This document shows, in pieces, positions 1-28,195 of a stretch of DNA of 64,000 bases. Source of the DNA: Macrostomum hystrix. Taxonomy: Eukaryota; Platyhelminthes; Macrostomidae. The notes beneath the pieces were generated by a model that searched no databases, was not told the origin of the DNA, and saw only the letters and a list, made by a program, of their open reading frames with translations. Position numbers and translations under genes: made by a program. Numbering within the stretch: the first letter of the stretch is position 1; each line of letters begins with the position of its first letter. The stretch covers positions 3,555,501 through 3,619,500 of the forward strand of contig CATNEN010000038.1 of NCBI GenBank assembly GCA_950097015.1, written 5' to 3'.

Positions 1-3000
1 GTATCAGGTCCCAGTATTGAAAACTCCCTAAATTGCACACGGTCATTTTATAGAAAAGTGTATCAGGTCCCAGTATTGAAAACTCCCTAAACTGCACACG
101 GCCATTTTATAGAAAAGTGTATCAGGTCCCAGTATTGAAAACTCCCTAAATTGCACACGGCCATTTTATAGAAAAGTGTATCAGGTCCCAGTATTGAAAA
201 CTCCCTAAATTGCACACGGCCATTTTATAGAAAAGTGTATCAGGTCCCAGTATTGAAAACTCCCTAAATTGCACACGGCCATTTTATAGAAAAATGTATC
301 AGGTCCCAGTATTGAAAACTCCCTAAATTGCACACGGCCATTTTATAGAAAAGTGTATCGGGTCCCAGTATTGAAAACTCCCTAAATTGCACACGGCCAT
401 TTTATAGAAAAGTGTATCAGGTCCCAGTATTGAAAACTCCCTAAATTGCACACGGCCATTTTATAGAAAAGTGTATCAGGTCCCAGTAATGAAAACTCCC
501 TAAATTGCACACGGCCATTTTATAGAAAAGTGTATCAGGTCCCAGTATTGAAAACTCCCTAAATTGCACACGGCCATTTTATAGAAAAGTGTATCAGGTC
601 CCAGTATTGAAAACTCCCTAAATTGCACACGGCCATTTTATAGAAAAGTGTATCAGGTCCCAGTATTGAAAACTCCCTAAATTGCACACGGTCATTTTAT
701 AGAAAAGTGTATCAGGTCCCAGTATTGAAAACTCCCTAAATTGCACACGGCCATTTTATAGAAAAGTGTATCAGGTCCCAGTATTGAAAACTCCCTAAAT
801 TGCACACGGCCATTTTATAGAAAAGTGTATCAGGTCCCAGGATTGAAAACTCCCTAAATTGCACACGGCCATTTTATAGAAAAGTGTATCAGGTCCCAGG
901 ATTGAAAACTCCCTAAATTGCACACGGCCATTTTATAGAAAAGTGTATCAGGTCCCAGTATTGAAAACTCCCTAAATTGCACACGGCCATTTTATAGAAA
1001 AGTGTATCAGGTCCCAGTATTGAAAACTCCCTAAATTGCACACGGCCATTTTATAGAAAAGTGTATCAGGTCCCAGTATTGAAAACTCCCTAAATTGCAC
1101 ACGGCCATTTTATAGAAAAGTGTATCAGGTCCCAGTAATGAAAACTACCTAAATTGCACACGGCCATTTTATAGAAAAGTGTATCAGGTCCCAGTATTGA
1201 AAACTCCCTAAATTGCACACGGCCATTTTATAGAAAAGTGTATCAGGTCCCAGTATTGAAAACTCCCTAAATTGCACACGGCCATTTTATAGAAAAGTGT
1301 ATCAGGTCCCAGTATTGAAAACTCCCTAAATTGCACACGGCCATTTTATAGAAAAGTGTATCAGGTCCCAGTATTGAAAACTCCCTAAATTGCACACGGC
1401 CATTTTATAGAAAAGTGTATCAGGTCCCAGTAATGAAAACTACCTAAATTGCACACGGCCATTTTATAGAAAAGTGTATCAGGTCCCAGTATTGAAAACT
1501 CCCTAAATTGCACACGGCCATTTTATAGAAAAGTGTATCAGGTCCCAGTATTGAAAACTCCCTAAATTGCACACGGCCATTTTATAGAAAAGTGTATCAG
1601 GTCCCAGTAATGAAAACTCCCTAAATTGCACACGGCCATTTTATAGAAAAGTGTATCAGGTCCCAGTATTGAAAACTCCCTAAATTGCACACGGCCATTT
1701 TATAGAAAAGTGTATCAGGTCCCAGTATTGAAAACTCCCTAAATTGCACACGGCCATTTTATAGAAAAGTGTATCAGGTCCCAGTATTGAAAACTCCCTA
1801 AATTGCACACGGCCATTTTATAGAAAAGTGTATCGGGTCCCAGTATTGAAAACTCCCTAAATTGCACACGGTCATTTTATAGAAAAGTGTATCAGGTCCC
1901 AGTATTGAAAACTCCCTAAATTGCACACGGCCATTTTATAGAAAAGTGTATCAGGTCCCAGTATTGAAAACTCCCTAAATTGCACACGGCCATTTTATAG
2001 AAAAGTGTATCAGGTCCCAGTAATGAAAACTCCCTAAATTGCACACGGCCATTTTATAGAAAAGTGTATCAGGTCCCAGTATTGAAAACTCCCTAAATTG
2101 CACACGGCCATTTTATAGAAAAGTGTATCGGGTCCCAGTATTGAAAACTCCCTAAATTGCACACGGCCATTTTATAGAAAAGTGTATCAGGTCCCAGTAT
2201 TGAAAACTCCCTAAATTGCACACGGCCATTTTATAGAAAAGTGTATCAGGTCCCAGTATTGAAAACTCCCTAAATTGCACACGGCCATTTTATAGAAAAG
2301 TGTATCAGGTCCCAGGATTGAAAACTCCCTAAATTGCACACGGCCATTTTATAGAAAAGTGTATCAGGTCCCAGTATTGAAAACTCCCTAAACTGCACAC
2401 GGCCATTTTATAGAAAAGTGTATCAGGTCCCAGTATTGAAAACTCCCTAAATTGCACACGGCCATTTTATAGAAAAGTGTATCAGGTCCCAGTATTGAAA
2501 ACTCCCTAAATTGCACACGGCCATTTTATAGAAAAGTGTATCAGGTCCCAGTATTGAAAACTCCCTAAATTGCACACGGCCATTTTATAGAAAAGTGTAT
2601 CAGGTCCCAGTATTGAAAACTCCCTAAATTGCACACGGCCATTTTATAGAAAAGTGTATCAGGTCCCAGTATTGAAAACTCCCTAAATTGCACACGGCCA
2701 TTTTATAGAAAAGTGTATCAGGTCCCAGTATTGAAAACTCCCTAAATTGCACACGGCCATTTTATAGAAAAGTGTATCGGGTCCCAGTATTGAAAACTCC
2801 CTAAATTGCACACGGCCATTTTATAGAAAAGTGTATCAGGTCCCAGTAATGAAAACTCCCTAAATTGCACACGGCCATTTTATAGAAAAGTGTATCGGGT
2901 CCCAGTATTGAAAACTCCCTAAATTGCACACGGCCATTTTATAGAAAAGTGTATCAGGTCCCAGTATTGAAAACTCCCTAAATTGCACACGGTCATTTTA

Positions 3001-6000
3001 TAGAAAAGTGTATCAGGTCCCAGTATTGAAAACTCCCTAAATTGCACACGGCCATTTTATAGAAAAGTGTATCAGGTCCCAGTATTGAAAACTCCCTAAA
3101 TTGCACACGGCCATTTTATAGAAAAGTGTATCAGGTCCCAGTATTGAAAACTCCCTAAATTGCACACGGCCATTTTATAGAAAAGTGTATCAGGTCCCAG
3201 TATTGAAAACTCCCTAAATTGCACACGGCCATTTTATAGAAAAGTGTATCAGGTCCCAGTATTGAAAACTCCCTAAATTGCACACGGCCATTTTATAGAA
3301 AAGTGTATCAGGTCCCAGTATTGAAAACTCCCTAAATTGCACACGGCCATTTTATAGAAAAGTGTATCAGGTCCCAGTATTGAAAACTCCCTAAATTGCA
3401 CACGGCCATTTTATAGAAAAGTGTATCAGGTCCCAGTATTGAAAACTCCCTAAATTGCACACGGCCATTTTATAGAAAAGTGTATCAGGTCCCAGTATTG
3501 AAAACTCCCTAAATTGCACACGGCCATTTTATAGAAAAGTGTATCAGGTCCCAGGATTGAAAACTCCCTAAATTGCACACGGCCATTTTATAGAAAAGTG
3601 TATCAGGTCCCAGTATTGAAAACTCCCTAAATTGCACACGGCCATTTTATAGAAAAGTGTATCAGGTCCCAGTATTGAAAACTCCCTAAATTGCACACGG
3701 CCATTTTATAGAAAAGTGTATCAGGTCCCAGTATTGAAAACTCCCTAAATTGCACTCGGCCATTTTATAGAAAAGTGTATCAGGTCCCAGTATTGAAAAC
3801 TCCCTAAATTGCACTCGGCCATTTTATAGAAAAGTGTATCAGGTCCCAGTATTGAAAACTCCCTAAATTGCACACGGCCATTTTATAGAAAAGTGTATCA
3901 GGTCCCAGTATTGAAAACTCCCTAAATTGCACACGGCCATTTTATAGAAAAGTGTATCAGGTCCCAGTATTGAAAACCCCCTAAATTGCACACGGCCATT
4001 TTATAGAAAAGTGTATCAGGTCCCAGTAATGAAAACTCCCTAAATTGCACACGGCCATTTTATAGAAAAGTGTATCAGGTCCCAGTATTGAAAACTCCCT
4101 AAACTGCACACGGCCATTTTATAGAAAAGTGTATCAGGTCCCAGTATTGAAAACTCCCTAAATTGCACACGGCCATTTTATAGAAAAGTGTATCAGGTCC
4201 CAGTATTGAAAACTCCCTAAATTGCACACGGCCATTTTATAGAAAAGTGTATCGGGTCCCAGTATTGAAAACTCCCTAAATTGCACACGGCCATTTTATA
4301 GAAAAGTGTATCAGGTCCCAGTATTGAAAACTCCCTAAATTGCACACGGCCATTTTATAGAAAAGTGTATCAGGTCCCAGTATTGAAAACTCCCTAAATT
4401 GCACACGGCCATTTTATAGAAAAGTGTATCGGGTCCCAGTAATGAAAACTCCCTAAATTGCACACGGCCATTTTATAGAAAAGTGTATCGGGTCCCAGTA
4501 TTGAAAACTCCCTAAACTGCACACGGCCATTTTATAGAAAAGTGTATCAGGACCCAGTATTGAAAACTCCCTAAATTGCACACGGCCATTTTATAGAAAA
4601 GTGTATCAGGTCCCAGTATTGAAAACTCCCTAAATTGCACACGGCCATTTTATAGAAAAGTGTATCAGGTCCCAGTATTGAAAACTCCCTAAATTGCACA
4701 CGGCCATTTTATAGAAAAGTGTATCAGGTCCCAGTATTGAAAACTCCCTAAATTGCACACGGCCATTTTATAGAAAAGTGTATCAGGTCCCAGTATTGAA
4801 AACTCCCTAAATTGCACTCGGCCATTTTATAGAAAAGTGTATCAGGTCCCAGTATTGAAAACCCCCTAAATTGCACACGGCCATTTTATAGAAAAGTGTA
4901 TCAGGTCCCAGTATTGAAAACTCCCTAAATTGCACACGGCCATTTTATAGAAAAGTGTATCGGGTCCCAGTATTGAAAACTCCCTAAACTGCACACGGCC
5001 ATTTTATAGAAAAGTGTATCAGGTCCCAGGATTGAAAACTCCCTAAATTGCACACGGCCATTTTATAGAAAAGTGTATCAGGTCCCAGTAATGAAAACTC
5101 CCTAAATTGCACACGGCCATTTTATAGAAAAGTGTATCAGGTCCCAGTATTGAAAACTCCCTAAATTGCACACGGCCATTTTATAGAAAAGTGTATCGGG
5201 TCCCAGTATTGAAAACTCCCTAAATTGCACACGGCCATTTTATAGAAAAGTGTATCAGGTCCCAGTATTGAAAACTCCCTAAATTGCACACGGCCATTTT
5301 ATAGAAAAGTGTATCAGGTCCCAGTATTGAAAACTCCCTAAATTGCACACGGCCATTTTATAGAAAAGTGTATCAGGTCCCAGTATTGAAAACTCCCTAA
5401 ATTGCACACGGCCATTTTATAGAAAAGTGTATCAGGTCCCAGTATTGAAAACTCCCTAAATTGCACACGGCCATTTTATAGAAAAGTGTATCAGGTCCCA
5501 GTATTGAAAACTCCCTAAATTGCACACGGCCATTTTATAGAAAAGTGTATCAGGTCCCGGTAATGAAAACTCCCTAAATTGCACACGGCCATTTTATAGA
5601 AAAGTGTATCAGGTCCCAGTATTGAAAACTCCCTAAATTGCACACGGCCATTTTATAGAAAAGTGTATCAGGTCCCAGTATTGAAAACTCCCTAAATTGC
5701 ACACGGCCATTTTATAGAAAAGTGTATCAGGTCCCAGTATTGAAAACTCCCTAAATTGCACACGGCCATTTTATAGAAAAGTGTATCAGGTCCCAGTATT
5801 GAAAACTCCCTAAATTGCACACGGCCATTTTATAGAAAAGTGTATCAGGTCCCAGTATTGAAAACTCCCTAAATTGCACACGGCCATTTTATAGAAAAGT
5901 GTATCAGGTCCCAGTATTGAAAACTCCCTAAATTGCACACGGCCATTTTATAGAAAAGTGTATCAGGTCCCAGTATTGAAAACTCCCTAAATTGCACACG

Positions 6001-9000
6001 GTCATTTTATAGAAAAGTGTATCAGGTCCCAGTATTGAAAACTCCCTAAATTGCACACGGCCATTTTATAGAAAAGTGTATCAGGTCCCAGTATTGAAAA
6101 CTCCCTAAATTGCACACGGCCATTTTATAGAAAAGTGTATCAGGTCCCAGTATTGAAAACTCCCTAAATTGCACACGGCCATTTTATAGAAAAGTGTATC
6201 AGGTCCCAGTATTGAAAACTCCCTAAATTGCACACGGCCATTTTATAGAAAAGTGTATCAGGTCCCAGTATTGAAAACTCCCTAAATTGCACACGGCCAT
6301 TTTATAGAAAAGTGTATCAGGTCCCAGTATTGAAAACTCCCTAAATTGCACACGGCCATTTTATAGAAAAGTGTATCGGGTCCCAGTATTGAAAACTCCC
6401 TAAATTGCACACGGCCATTTTATAGAAAAGTGTATCGGGTCCCAGTATTGAAAACTCCCTAAATTGCACACGGCCATTTTATAGAAAAGTGTATCGGGTC
6501 CCAGTATTGAAAACTCCCTAAATTGCACACGGCCATTTTATAGAAAAGTGTATCAGGTCCCAGTATTGAAAACTCCCTAAATTGCACACGGCCATTTTAT
6601 AGAAAAGTGTATCAGGTCCCAGTAATGAAAACTCCCTAAATTGCACACGGCCATTTTATAGAAAAGTGTATCAGGTCCCAGTATTGAAAACTCCCTAAAT
6701 TGCACACGGCCATTTTATAGAAAAGTGTATCAGGTCCCAGTATTGAAAACTCCCTAAATTGCACACGGCCATTTTATAGAAAAGTGTATCAGGTCCCAGT
6801 AATGAAAACTCCCTAAATTGCACACGGCCATTTTATAGAAAAGTGTATCAGGTCCCAGTATTGAAAACTCCCTAAATTGCACACGGCCATTTTATAGAAA
6901 AGTGTATCAGGTCCCAGTATTGAAAACTCCCTAAATTGCACACGGCCATTTTATAGAAAAGTGTATCAGGTCCCAGTATTGAAAACTCCCTAAATTGCAC
7001 ACGGCCATTTTATAGAAAAGTGTATCGGGTCCCAGTATTGAAAACTCCCTAAATTGCACACGGCCATTTTATAGAAAAGTGTATCAGGTCCCAGTATTGA
7101 AAACTCCCTAAATTGCACACGGCCATTTTATAGAAAAGTGTATCAGGTCCCAGTATTGAAAACTCCCTAAATTGCACACGGCCATTTTATAGAAAAGTGT
7201 ATCAGGTCCCAGTATTGAAAACTCCCTAAATTGCACACGGCCATTTTATAGAAAAGTGTATCGGGTCCCAGTATTGAAAACTCCCTAAATTGCGCACGGC
7301 CATTTTATAGAAAAGTGTATCAGGTCCCAGTATTGAAAACTCCCTAAATTGCACACGGCCATTTTATAGAAAAGTGTATCAGGTCCCAGTAATGAAAACT
7401 CCCTAAATTGCACACGGCCATTTTATAGAAAAGTGTATCAGGTCCCAGTATTGAAAACTCCCTAAATTGCACACGGCCATTTTATAGAAAAGTGTATCAG
7501 GTCCCAGTATTGAAAACTCCCTAAATTGCACACGGCCATTTTATAGAAAAGTGTATCAGGTCCCAGTATTGAAAACTCCCTAAATTGCACACGGCCATTT
7601 TATAGAAAAGTGTATCGGGTCCCAGTATTGAAAACTCCCTAAATTGCACACGGCCATTTTATAGAAAAGTGTATCAGGTCCCAGTATTGAAAACTCCCTA
7701 AATTGCACACGGCCATTTTATAGAAAAGTGTATCAGGTCCCAGTATTGAAAACTCCCTAAATTGCACACGGCCATTTTATAGAAAAGTGTATCAGGTCCC
7801 AGTATTGAAAACTCCCTAAATTGCACACGGCCATTTTATAGAAAAGTGTATCAGGTCCCAGTATTGAAAACTCCCTAAATTGCACACGGCCATTTTATAG
7901 AAAAGTGTATCAGGTCCCAGTATTGAAAACTCCCTAAATTGCACACGGCCATTTTATAGAAAAGTGTATCAGGTCCCAGTAATGAAAACTCCCTAAATTG
8001 CACACGGCCATTTTATAGAAAAGTGTATCAGGTCCCAGTATTGAAAACTCCCTAAATTGCACACGGCCATTTTATAGAAAAGTGTATCAGGTCCCAGTAT
8101 TGAAAACTCCCTAAATTGCACACGGCCATTTTATAGAAAAGTGTATCAGGTCCCAGTATTGAAAACTCCCTAAATTGCACACGGCCATTTTATAGAAAAG
8201 TGTATCAGGTCCCAGTATTGAAAACTCCCTAAATTGCACACGGCCATTTTATAGAAAAGTGTATCAGGTCCCAGTATTGAAAACTCCCTAAATTGCACAC
8301 GGCCATTTTATAGAAAAGTGTATCAGGTCCCAGTATTGAAAACTCCCTAAATTGCACACGGCCATTTTATAGAAAAGTGTATCAGGTCCCAGTATTGAAA
8401 ACTCCCTAAATTGCACACGGCCATTTTATAGAAAAGTGTATCAGGTCCCAGTATTGAAAACTCCCTAAATTGCACACGGCCATTTTATAGAAAAGTGTAT
8501 CAGGTCCCAGTATTGAAAACTCCCTAAATTGCACACGGCCATTTTATAGAAAAGTGTATCGGGTCCCAGTATTGAAAACTCCCTAAATTGCACACGGCCA
8601 TTTTATAGAAAAGTGTATCGGGTCCCAGTATTGAAAACTCCCTAAATTGCACACGGCCATTTTATAGAAAAGTGTATCGGGTCCCAGTATTGAAAACTCC
8701 CTAAATTGCACACGGCCATTTTATAGAAAAGTGTATCAGGTCCCAGTATTGAAAACTCCCTAAATTGCACACGGCCATTTTATAGAAAAGTGTATCAGGT
8801 CCCAGTAATGAAAACTCCCTAAATTGCACACGGCCATTTTATAGAAAAGTGTATCAGGTCCCAGTATTGAAAACTCCCTAAATTGCACACGGCCATTTTA
8901 TAGAAAAGTGTATCAGGTCCCAGTATTGAAAACTCCCTAAATTGCACACGGCCATTTTATAGAAAAGTGTATCAGGTCCCAGTAATGAAAACTCCCTAAA

Positions 9001-10976
9001 TTGCACACGGCCATTTTATAGAAAAGTGTATCAGGTCCCAGTATTGAAAACTCCCTAAATTGCACACGGCCATTTTATAGAAAAGTGTATCAGGTCCCAG
9101 TATTGAAAACTCCCTAAATTGCACACGGCCATTTTATAGAAAAGTGTATCAGGTCCCAGTATTGAAAACTCCCTAAATTGCACACGGCCATTTTATAGAA
9201 AAGTGTATCGGGTCCCAGTATTGAAAACTCCCTAAATTGCACACGGCCATTTTATAGAAAAGTGTATCAGGTCCCAGTATTGAAAACTCCCTAAATTGCA
9301 CACGGCCATTTTATAGAAAAGTGTATCAGGTCCCAGTATTGAAAACTCCCTAAATTGCACACGGCCATTTTATAGAAAAGTGTATCAGGTCCCAGTATTG
9401 AAAACTCCCTAAATTGCACACGGCCATTTTATAGAAAAGTGTATCGGGTCCCAGTATTGAAAACTCCCTAAATTGCGCACGGCCATTTTATAGAAAAGTG
9501 TATCAGGTCCCAGTATTGAAAACTCCCTAAATTGCACACGGCCATTTTATAGAAAAGTGTATCAGGTCCCAGTATTGAAAACTCCCTAAATTGCACACGG
9601 CCATTTTATAGAAAAGTGTATCAGGTCCCAGTATTGAAAACTCCCTAAATTGCACACGGCCATTTTATAGAAAAGTGTATCAGGTCCCAGTATTGAAAAC
9701 TCCCTAAATTGCACACGGCCATTTTATAGAAAAGTGTATCGGGTCCCAGTATTGAAAACTCCCTAAATTGCACACGGCCATTTTATAGAAAAGTGTATCG
9801 GGTCCCAGTATTGAAAACTCCCTAAATTGCACACGGCCATTTTATAGAAAAGTGTATCGGGTCCCAGTATTGAAAACTCCCTAAATTGCACACGGCCATT
9901 TTATAGAAAAGTGTATCAGGTCCCAGTATTGAAAACTCCCTAAATTGCACACGGCCATTTTATAGAAAAGTGTATCAGGTCCCAGTAATGAAAACTCCCT
10001 AAATTGCACACGGCCATTTTATAGAAAAGTGTATCAGGTCCCAGTATTGAAAACTCCCTAAATTGCACACGGCCATTTTATAGAAAAGTGTATCAGGTCC
10101 CAGTATTGAAAACTCCCTAAATTGCACACGGCCATTTTATAGAAAAGTGTATCAGGTCCCAGTAATGAAAACTCCCTAAATTGCACACGGCCATTTTATA
10201 GAAAAGTGTATCAGGTCCCAGTATTGAAAACTCCCTAAATTGCACACGGCCATTTTATAGAAAAGTGTATCAGGTCCCAGTAATGAAAACTCCCTAAATT
10301 GCACACGGTCATTTTATAGAAAAGTGTATCAGGTCCCAGTATTGAAAACTCCCTAAATTGCACACGGCCATTTTATAGAAAAGTGTATCGGGTCCCAGTA
10401 ATGAAAACTCCCTAAATTGCACACGGCCATTTTATAGAAAAGTGTATCGGGTCCCAGTATTGAAAACTCCCTAAATTGCACACGGCCATTTTATAGAAAA
10501 GTGTATCAGGTCCCAGTATTGAAAACTCCCTAAATTGCACACGGCCATTTTATAGAAAAGTGTATCAGGTCCCAGTATTGAAAACTCCCTAAATTGCACA
10601 CGGCCATTTTATAGAAAAGTGTATCAGGTCCCAGTATTGAAAACTCCCTAAATTGCACACGGCCATTTTATAGAAAAGTGTATCAGGTCCCAGTATTGAA
10701 AACTCCCTAAATTGCACACGGCCATTTTATAGAAAAGTGTATCAGGTCCCAGTATTGAAAACTCCCTAAATTGCACACGGCCATTTTATAGAAAAGTGTA
10801 TCAGGTCCCAGTATTGAAAACTCCCTAAATTGCACACGGCCATTTTATAGAAAAGTGTATCAGGTCCCAGTATTGAAAACTCCCTAAATTGCACACGGCC
10901 ATTTTATAGAAAAGTGTATCAGGTCCCAGTATTGAAAACTCCCTAAATTGCACACGGCCATTTTATAGAAAAATGC
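1..10976. repeat. 59-bp satellite array, about 186 copies
   Basis: Head-to-tail 59-bp units fill the first 11 kb and run off the left edge. Units differ by scattered single-base changes such as TATCAGG/TATCGGG, AGTATTG/AGTAATG, GCACACGG/GCGCACGG and CACGGCC/CACGGTC. The array stops at about 10976, 20 nt downstream (in transcript sense) of the splice donor of the channel exon ending at 10997. It therefore lies inside an intron of that gene if the gene continues to the left. Variant combinations recur at fixed multiples of the unit, showing block duplication inside the array. No gene is visible in it. Confidence 0.97.
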
Positions 10977-10996
10977 CTGTCTGCTGCAGTGCTCAC

Positions 10997-24413
<13,417 letters not shown>

Positions 24414-25737
24414 CTGCACTCAGCTCAGCAGCCGTCTCTGTTTGACTTCACCGGCCAAGTAGACTGAGCTCGGCCCAGCCGGGCAGTCCGAAGCCCGCCA
24501 GTCTCCGACTAATTTTCCAGTCGATCAGTTTGTTTTTAGACTGAAGACTCCGCCAGATGTTTGATTAGCATTGGGACATGTTTCACCGTATTTAGGCGAT
24601 TAGCATCTGGTGACGCAATAGCTCTCTGTAGAATTGGTAGTCTCAAAACAGCAACGGCAGCGGATGCGGCAGCACTTGTTGTTTGAGAATGGCCTCACTT
24701 GCTTCTATGTCTGCCGACTGGAGCGCCCGCCACGGGCGGAGTGGGGAGGGCTGGAGTTGGGATGGGAGTCAGGGGGAGTTGCTGGGCAAACCTGTAGGGG
24801 TGGGGGACGGGTGGTTAGAAACAGAAAACGTGCAGCAGAATAGAAAGAAAGAAAGGCATTTTAGGGCGGAAGCCCTCCCGCTGGCATTGCTTGACAACAG
24901 AGCCAGCCAGTCTGTACTCGGCCTCGGCCGAAAGGGGTGGACACACAATGGCCAGCCAATCAGGTAAAATTCAGCGTTTCAAACATCTCGGAGCGGCTGC
25001 TGCGGACGCCGCCGCCGCCGCCGTAGGTGCTGCTGCTGCTGCTGCTGCTGCTACAATAATAATATCTGACTGTTCTTAGGAAAGAATCCACAGGGGGTAG
25101 GTAGGGTTAGTACAAATTGACTCAAGCCCTCCTTTAACTAGCGGCTGCGCTAGGGAGAAATGAGCGAGGCGAGGAAGGGGACAGAAGGACGCGGAAATTC
25201 ATGTGGGCAGCCAGCCTGCTTAATGGGATTTTTACCTGGTGGAAAGGGGAAGAAATGTTGCGAAAAGCTGGGATAGAAATATAAGGAGAGAAAGTGCAGA
25301 ACAATGGGCTCTTGTGTCTTGAAGCATTGCTGAGTTGCTGGCAGCCTTGAAAGTCTTCAGACTATAGAAGCATCTCTTGCTTGTGCCCAGAAATTTCTTG
25401 AAGCGGCCAAGCCGAGAAATTTGCAAGAAAATAAGCAATCAATAGACGGCTTCTGCCTCCACCGCGGATTCTGGGGGAGTTCAATTAGGGTAGAAGAATG
25501 TGCATTAGCACTGGGTAGATATGGATAATTACCTAGTTAGATAGGTGCTTAAAGCAGGTACTTGGCAACCATTTTATGTGTTTCATCAGACTCAGTCCAT
25601 GGACTGAAAAGCTGTACACAACTATAAAATGCGCCGTGCTATAGCTCCGGCTGTGCTGTCGGCTGTAGGACTGGCCGAGTTGGGGCAGGTGCAATGAGTT
25701 ACTAATATTCATAATTATTGTCCCTCCCTGCCCCATC
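24414..25737. other. 5' flank of the Nav2 gene
   Basis: No coding gene recognised. It contains (GCC)n and (GCT)n microsatellites at about 25005-25050 and a stretch at about 25640-25706 related to the possible MITE at 20518. It must hold the Nav2 promoter unless that gene has a distant 5' exon, but I can point to no specific element. Confidence 0.5.
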
Positions 25738-26350
25738 ATCTCTTCCCTGTCTCATCCCCTGTCTCATCTCTTCCCTGTCTGATCTCTCCCCTGTCTGATC
25801 TCTCCCCTGTCTCATCTCTCCCCTGTCTGATCTCTCCCCGTGTCTCATCTCTCCCCTGTCTTATCTCTCCCCTGTCTCATCTCTCCCCTGTCTCAACCCC
25901 TCTGTCTCATCCCCCTGTCTCATATCTCCCCTGTCTCATCTCTCCCCTGTCTCGTCTTTCCCTGTCTCGTCTTTCCCTGTCTCATCTCTCCCCTGTCTCA
26001 TCTCTCTCCTGTCTCATCTCTCGCCTGTCTTATCTCTCCCCTGTCTCATCTCTCCCCTGTCTCAACCCCTCTGTCTCATCCCCCTGTCTCATATCTCCCC
26101 TGTCTCATCTCTCCCCTGTCTCGTCTTTCCCTGTCTCGTCTTTCCCTGTCTCATCTCTCCCCTGTCTCATCTCTCTCCTGTTTTATCTCTCTCCTCTGTC
26201 TCGTCTCTCCCCTGTCTCGTTTCTCTCCCGTGTCTCATCTCTCCCATGTCTCATCTCTCCCCCGTCTCATCTCTCCCCTGTCTCATCTCTCCCCTGTTTC
26301 ATCTCTCTCCTGTCTATCTCCCCCGTGTCTTATCTCTCCCCTGTCTCATT
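25738..26350. repeat. intergenic 15-16-bp array (TCTCCCCTGTCTCATC type)
   Basis: About 40 units with internal block duplication: the run with TCTCAACCCCTCTGTCTCATC followed by two TCGTCTTTCCCTG units occurs twice, about 180 bp apart. Similar in type to the intron 6 array of Nav2 but a distinct unit. Confidence 0.92.
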
Positions 26351-26925
26351 ATCTGTAATTGAGGACCATTACTCGTATTTGTTATAAGAAGCAGTACTGA
26401 ACGGGATTTCCGGATTTATAACACAACCGAAAAGAGAAGATGATAAAAATTTATATACGAGTAATTATGCTCGTAATCCACCCAAGCAGCAAATTAGCAG
26501 CAGCATTGCCCATGGGAGTAGATGATCAGCTACAGGTAAGTCAGTAACGAGAAACCCGACAAACAGACCGGAGGGAGGTATGGAAATGTTTTGTGCTAAA
26601 ATCATCATCGGCCCCGCCTTTGTCCGCGATCATTTTCTTCACTGTCTGTCTGCAGCCACCTCCCCACCCACTGTATAGCATAGTACGGTTGCACACATCA
26701 TGGGCGCACTGATGCAGTGGCTGAGTGTCTATAGGCCCTTGCTAAATGTTAAAAAAAGCACGATTGAGCAGTCATTTCTATTTGTTAATATATATTTTTT
26801 TATTGACCGCCCTATTTGCACTTTTGATCACACGCATTAGAAACACAATGATATTTTTGTAATTGTCATCCGGTCCTTTACAGTTACAGCTCTTCACAAC
26901 TAGGTTGGGACAATCTCTTGACAGC
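26351..26925. other. intergenic unique sequence
   Basis: 575 bp without recognised features. Confidence 0.5.
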
Positions 26926-28195
26926 CACCCACCATCAGTGAACAGCCACCCACCATCAGTGAACAGCCACCCACCATCAGTGAACAGCCACCCACCATCA
27001 GTGAACAGCCACCCACCATCAGGAACAGCCACCTACCATCAGTGAACAGCCACCCACCATCAGTGAACAGCCACCTACCATCAGTGAACAGCCACCCACC
27101 ATCAGTGAACAGCCACCCACTACCATCAGTGAACAGCCACCCACCATCAGTGAACAGCCACCCACTACCATCAGTGAACAGCCACCCACCACCATCAGTG
27201 AACAGCCACCCACTACCATCAGTGAACAGCCACCCACTACCATCAGTGAACAGCCACCCACTATCAGTGAACAGCCACCCACTACCATCAGTGAACAGCC
27301 ACCCACTATCATCAGTGAACAGCCACCCACCATCAGTGAACAGCCACCCACTACCATCAGTGAACAGCCACCCACCACCATCAGTGAACAGCCACCCACT
27401 ATCAGTGAACAGCCACCCACTACCATCAGTGAACAGCCACCCACCACCATCAGTGAACAGCCACCCACTATCAGTGAACAGCCACCCACTACCATCAGTG
27501 AACAGCCACCCACTACCATCAGTGAACAGCCACCCACCATCAGTGAACAGCCACCCATCATCAGTGAACAGCCACCTACCATCAGTGAACAGCCACCCAC
27601 CATCAGTGAACAGCCACCTACCATCAGTGAACAGCCACCCACTACCATCAGTGAACAGCCACCCACCACCATCAGTGAACAGCCACCCACTACCATCAGT
27701 GAACAGCCACCCACTACCATCAGTGAACAGCCACCCACCATCAGTGAACAGCCACCCACCACCATCAGTGAACAGCCACCCACTACCATCAGTGAACAGC
27801 CACCCACTACCATCAGTGAACAGCCACCCACTACCATCAGTGAACAGCCACCTACCATCAGTGAACAGCCACCCACCACCATCAGTGAACAGCCACCCAC
27901 CATCAGTGAACAGCCACCCACTATCAGTGAACAGCCACCCACCATCAGTGAACAGCCACCCACCATCAGTGAACAGCCACCCACCACCATCAGTGAACAG
28001 CCACCCACCATCAGTGAACAGCCACCCACCATCAGGAACAGCCACCCACCATCAGTGAACAGCCACCCACCATCAGTGAACAGCCACCCACCACCATCAG
28101 TGAACAGCCACCCACTACCATCAGTGAACAGCCACCCACCATCAGTGAACAGCCACCCACCATCAGGAACAGCCACCCACCATCAGTGAACAACC
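26926..28195. repeat. 21/24-bp intergenic minisatellite
   Basis: About 57 units built on CATCAGTGAACAGCCACCCAC, with an optional extra triplet (CAC or TAC). Unit lengths are multiples of three, so long frames without stops occur on both strands (up to about 385 codons). Their products are pure repeats with no start context or other domain, so I do not call a gene. Confidence 0.95.

Noticed and set aside
1-10976. CRISPR-like regular repeats
   Set aside because: Units are contiguous with no unique spacers, in a eukaryotic intron: a satellite.
26900-28176. Frames of up to about 385 codons on both strands
   Set aside because: They lie wholly within a 21/24-bp minisatellite whose unit length is a multiple of three; no independent domain, and both strands are open.
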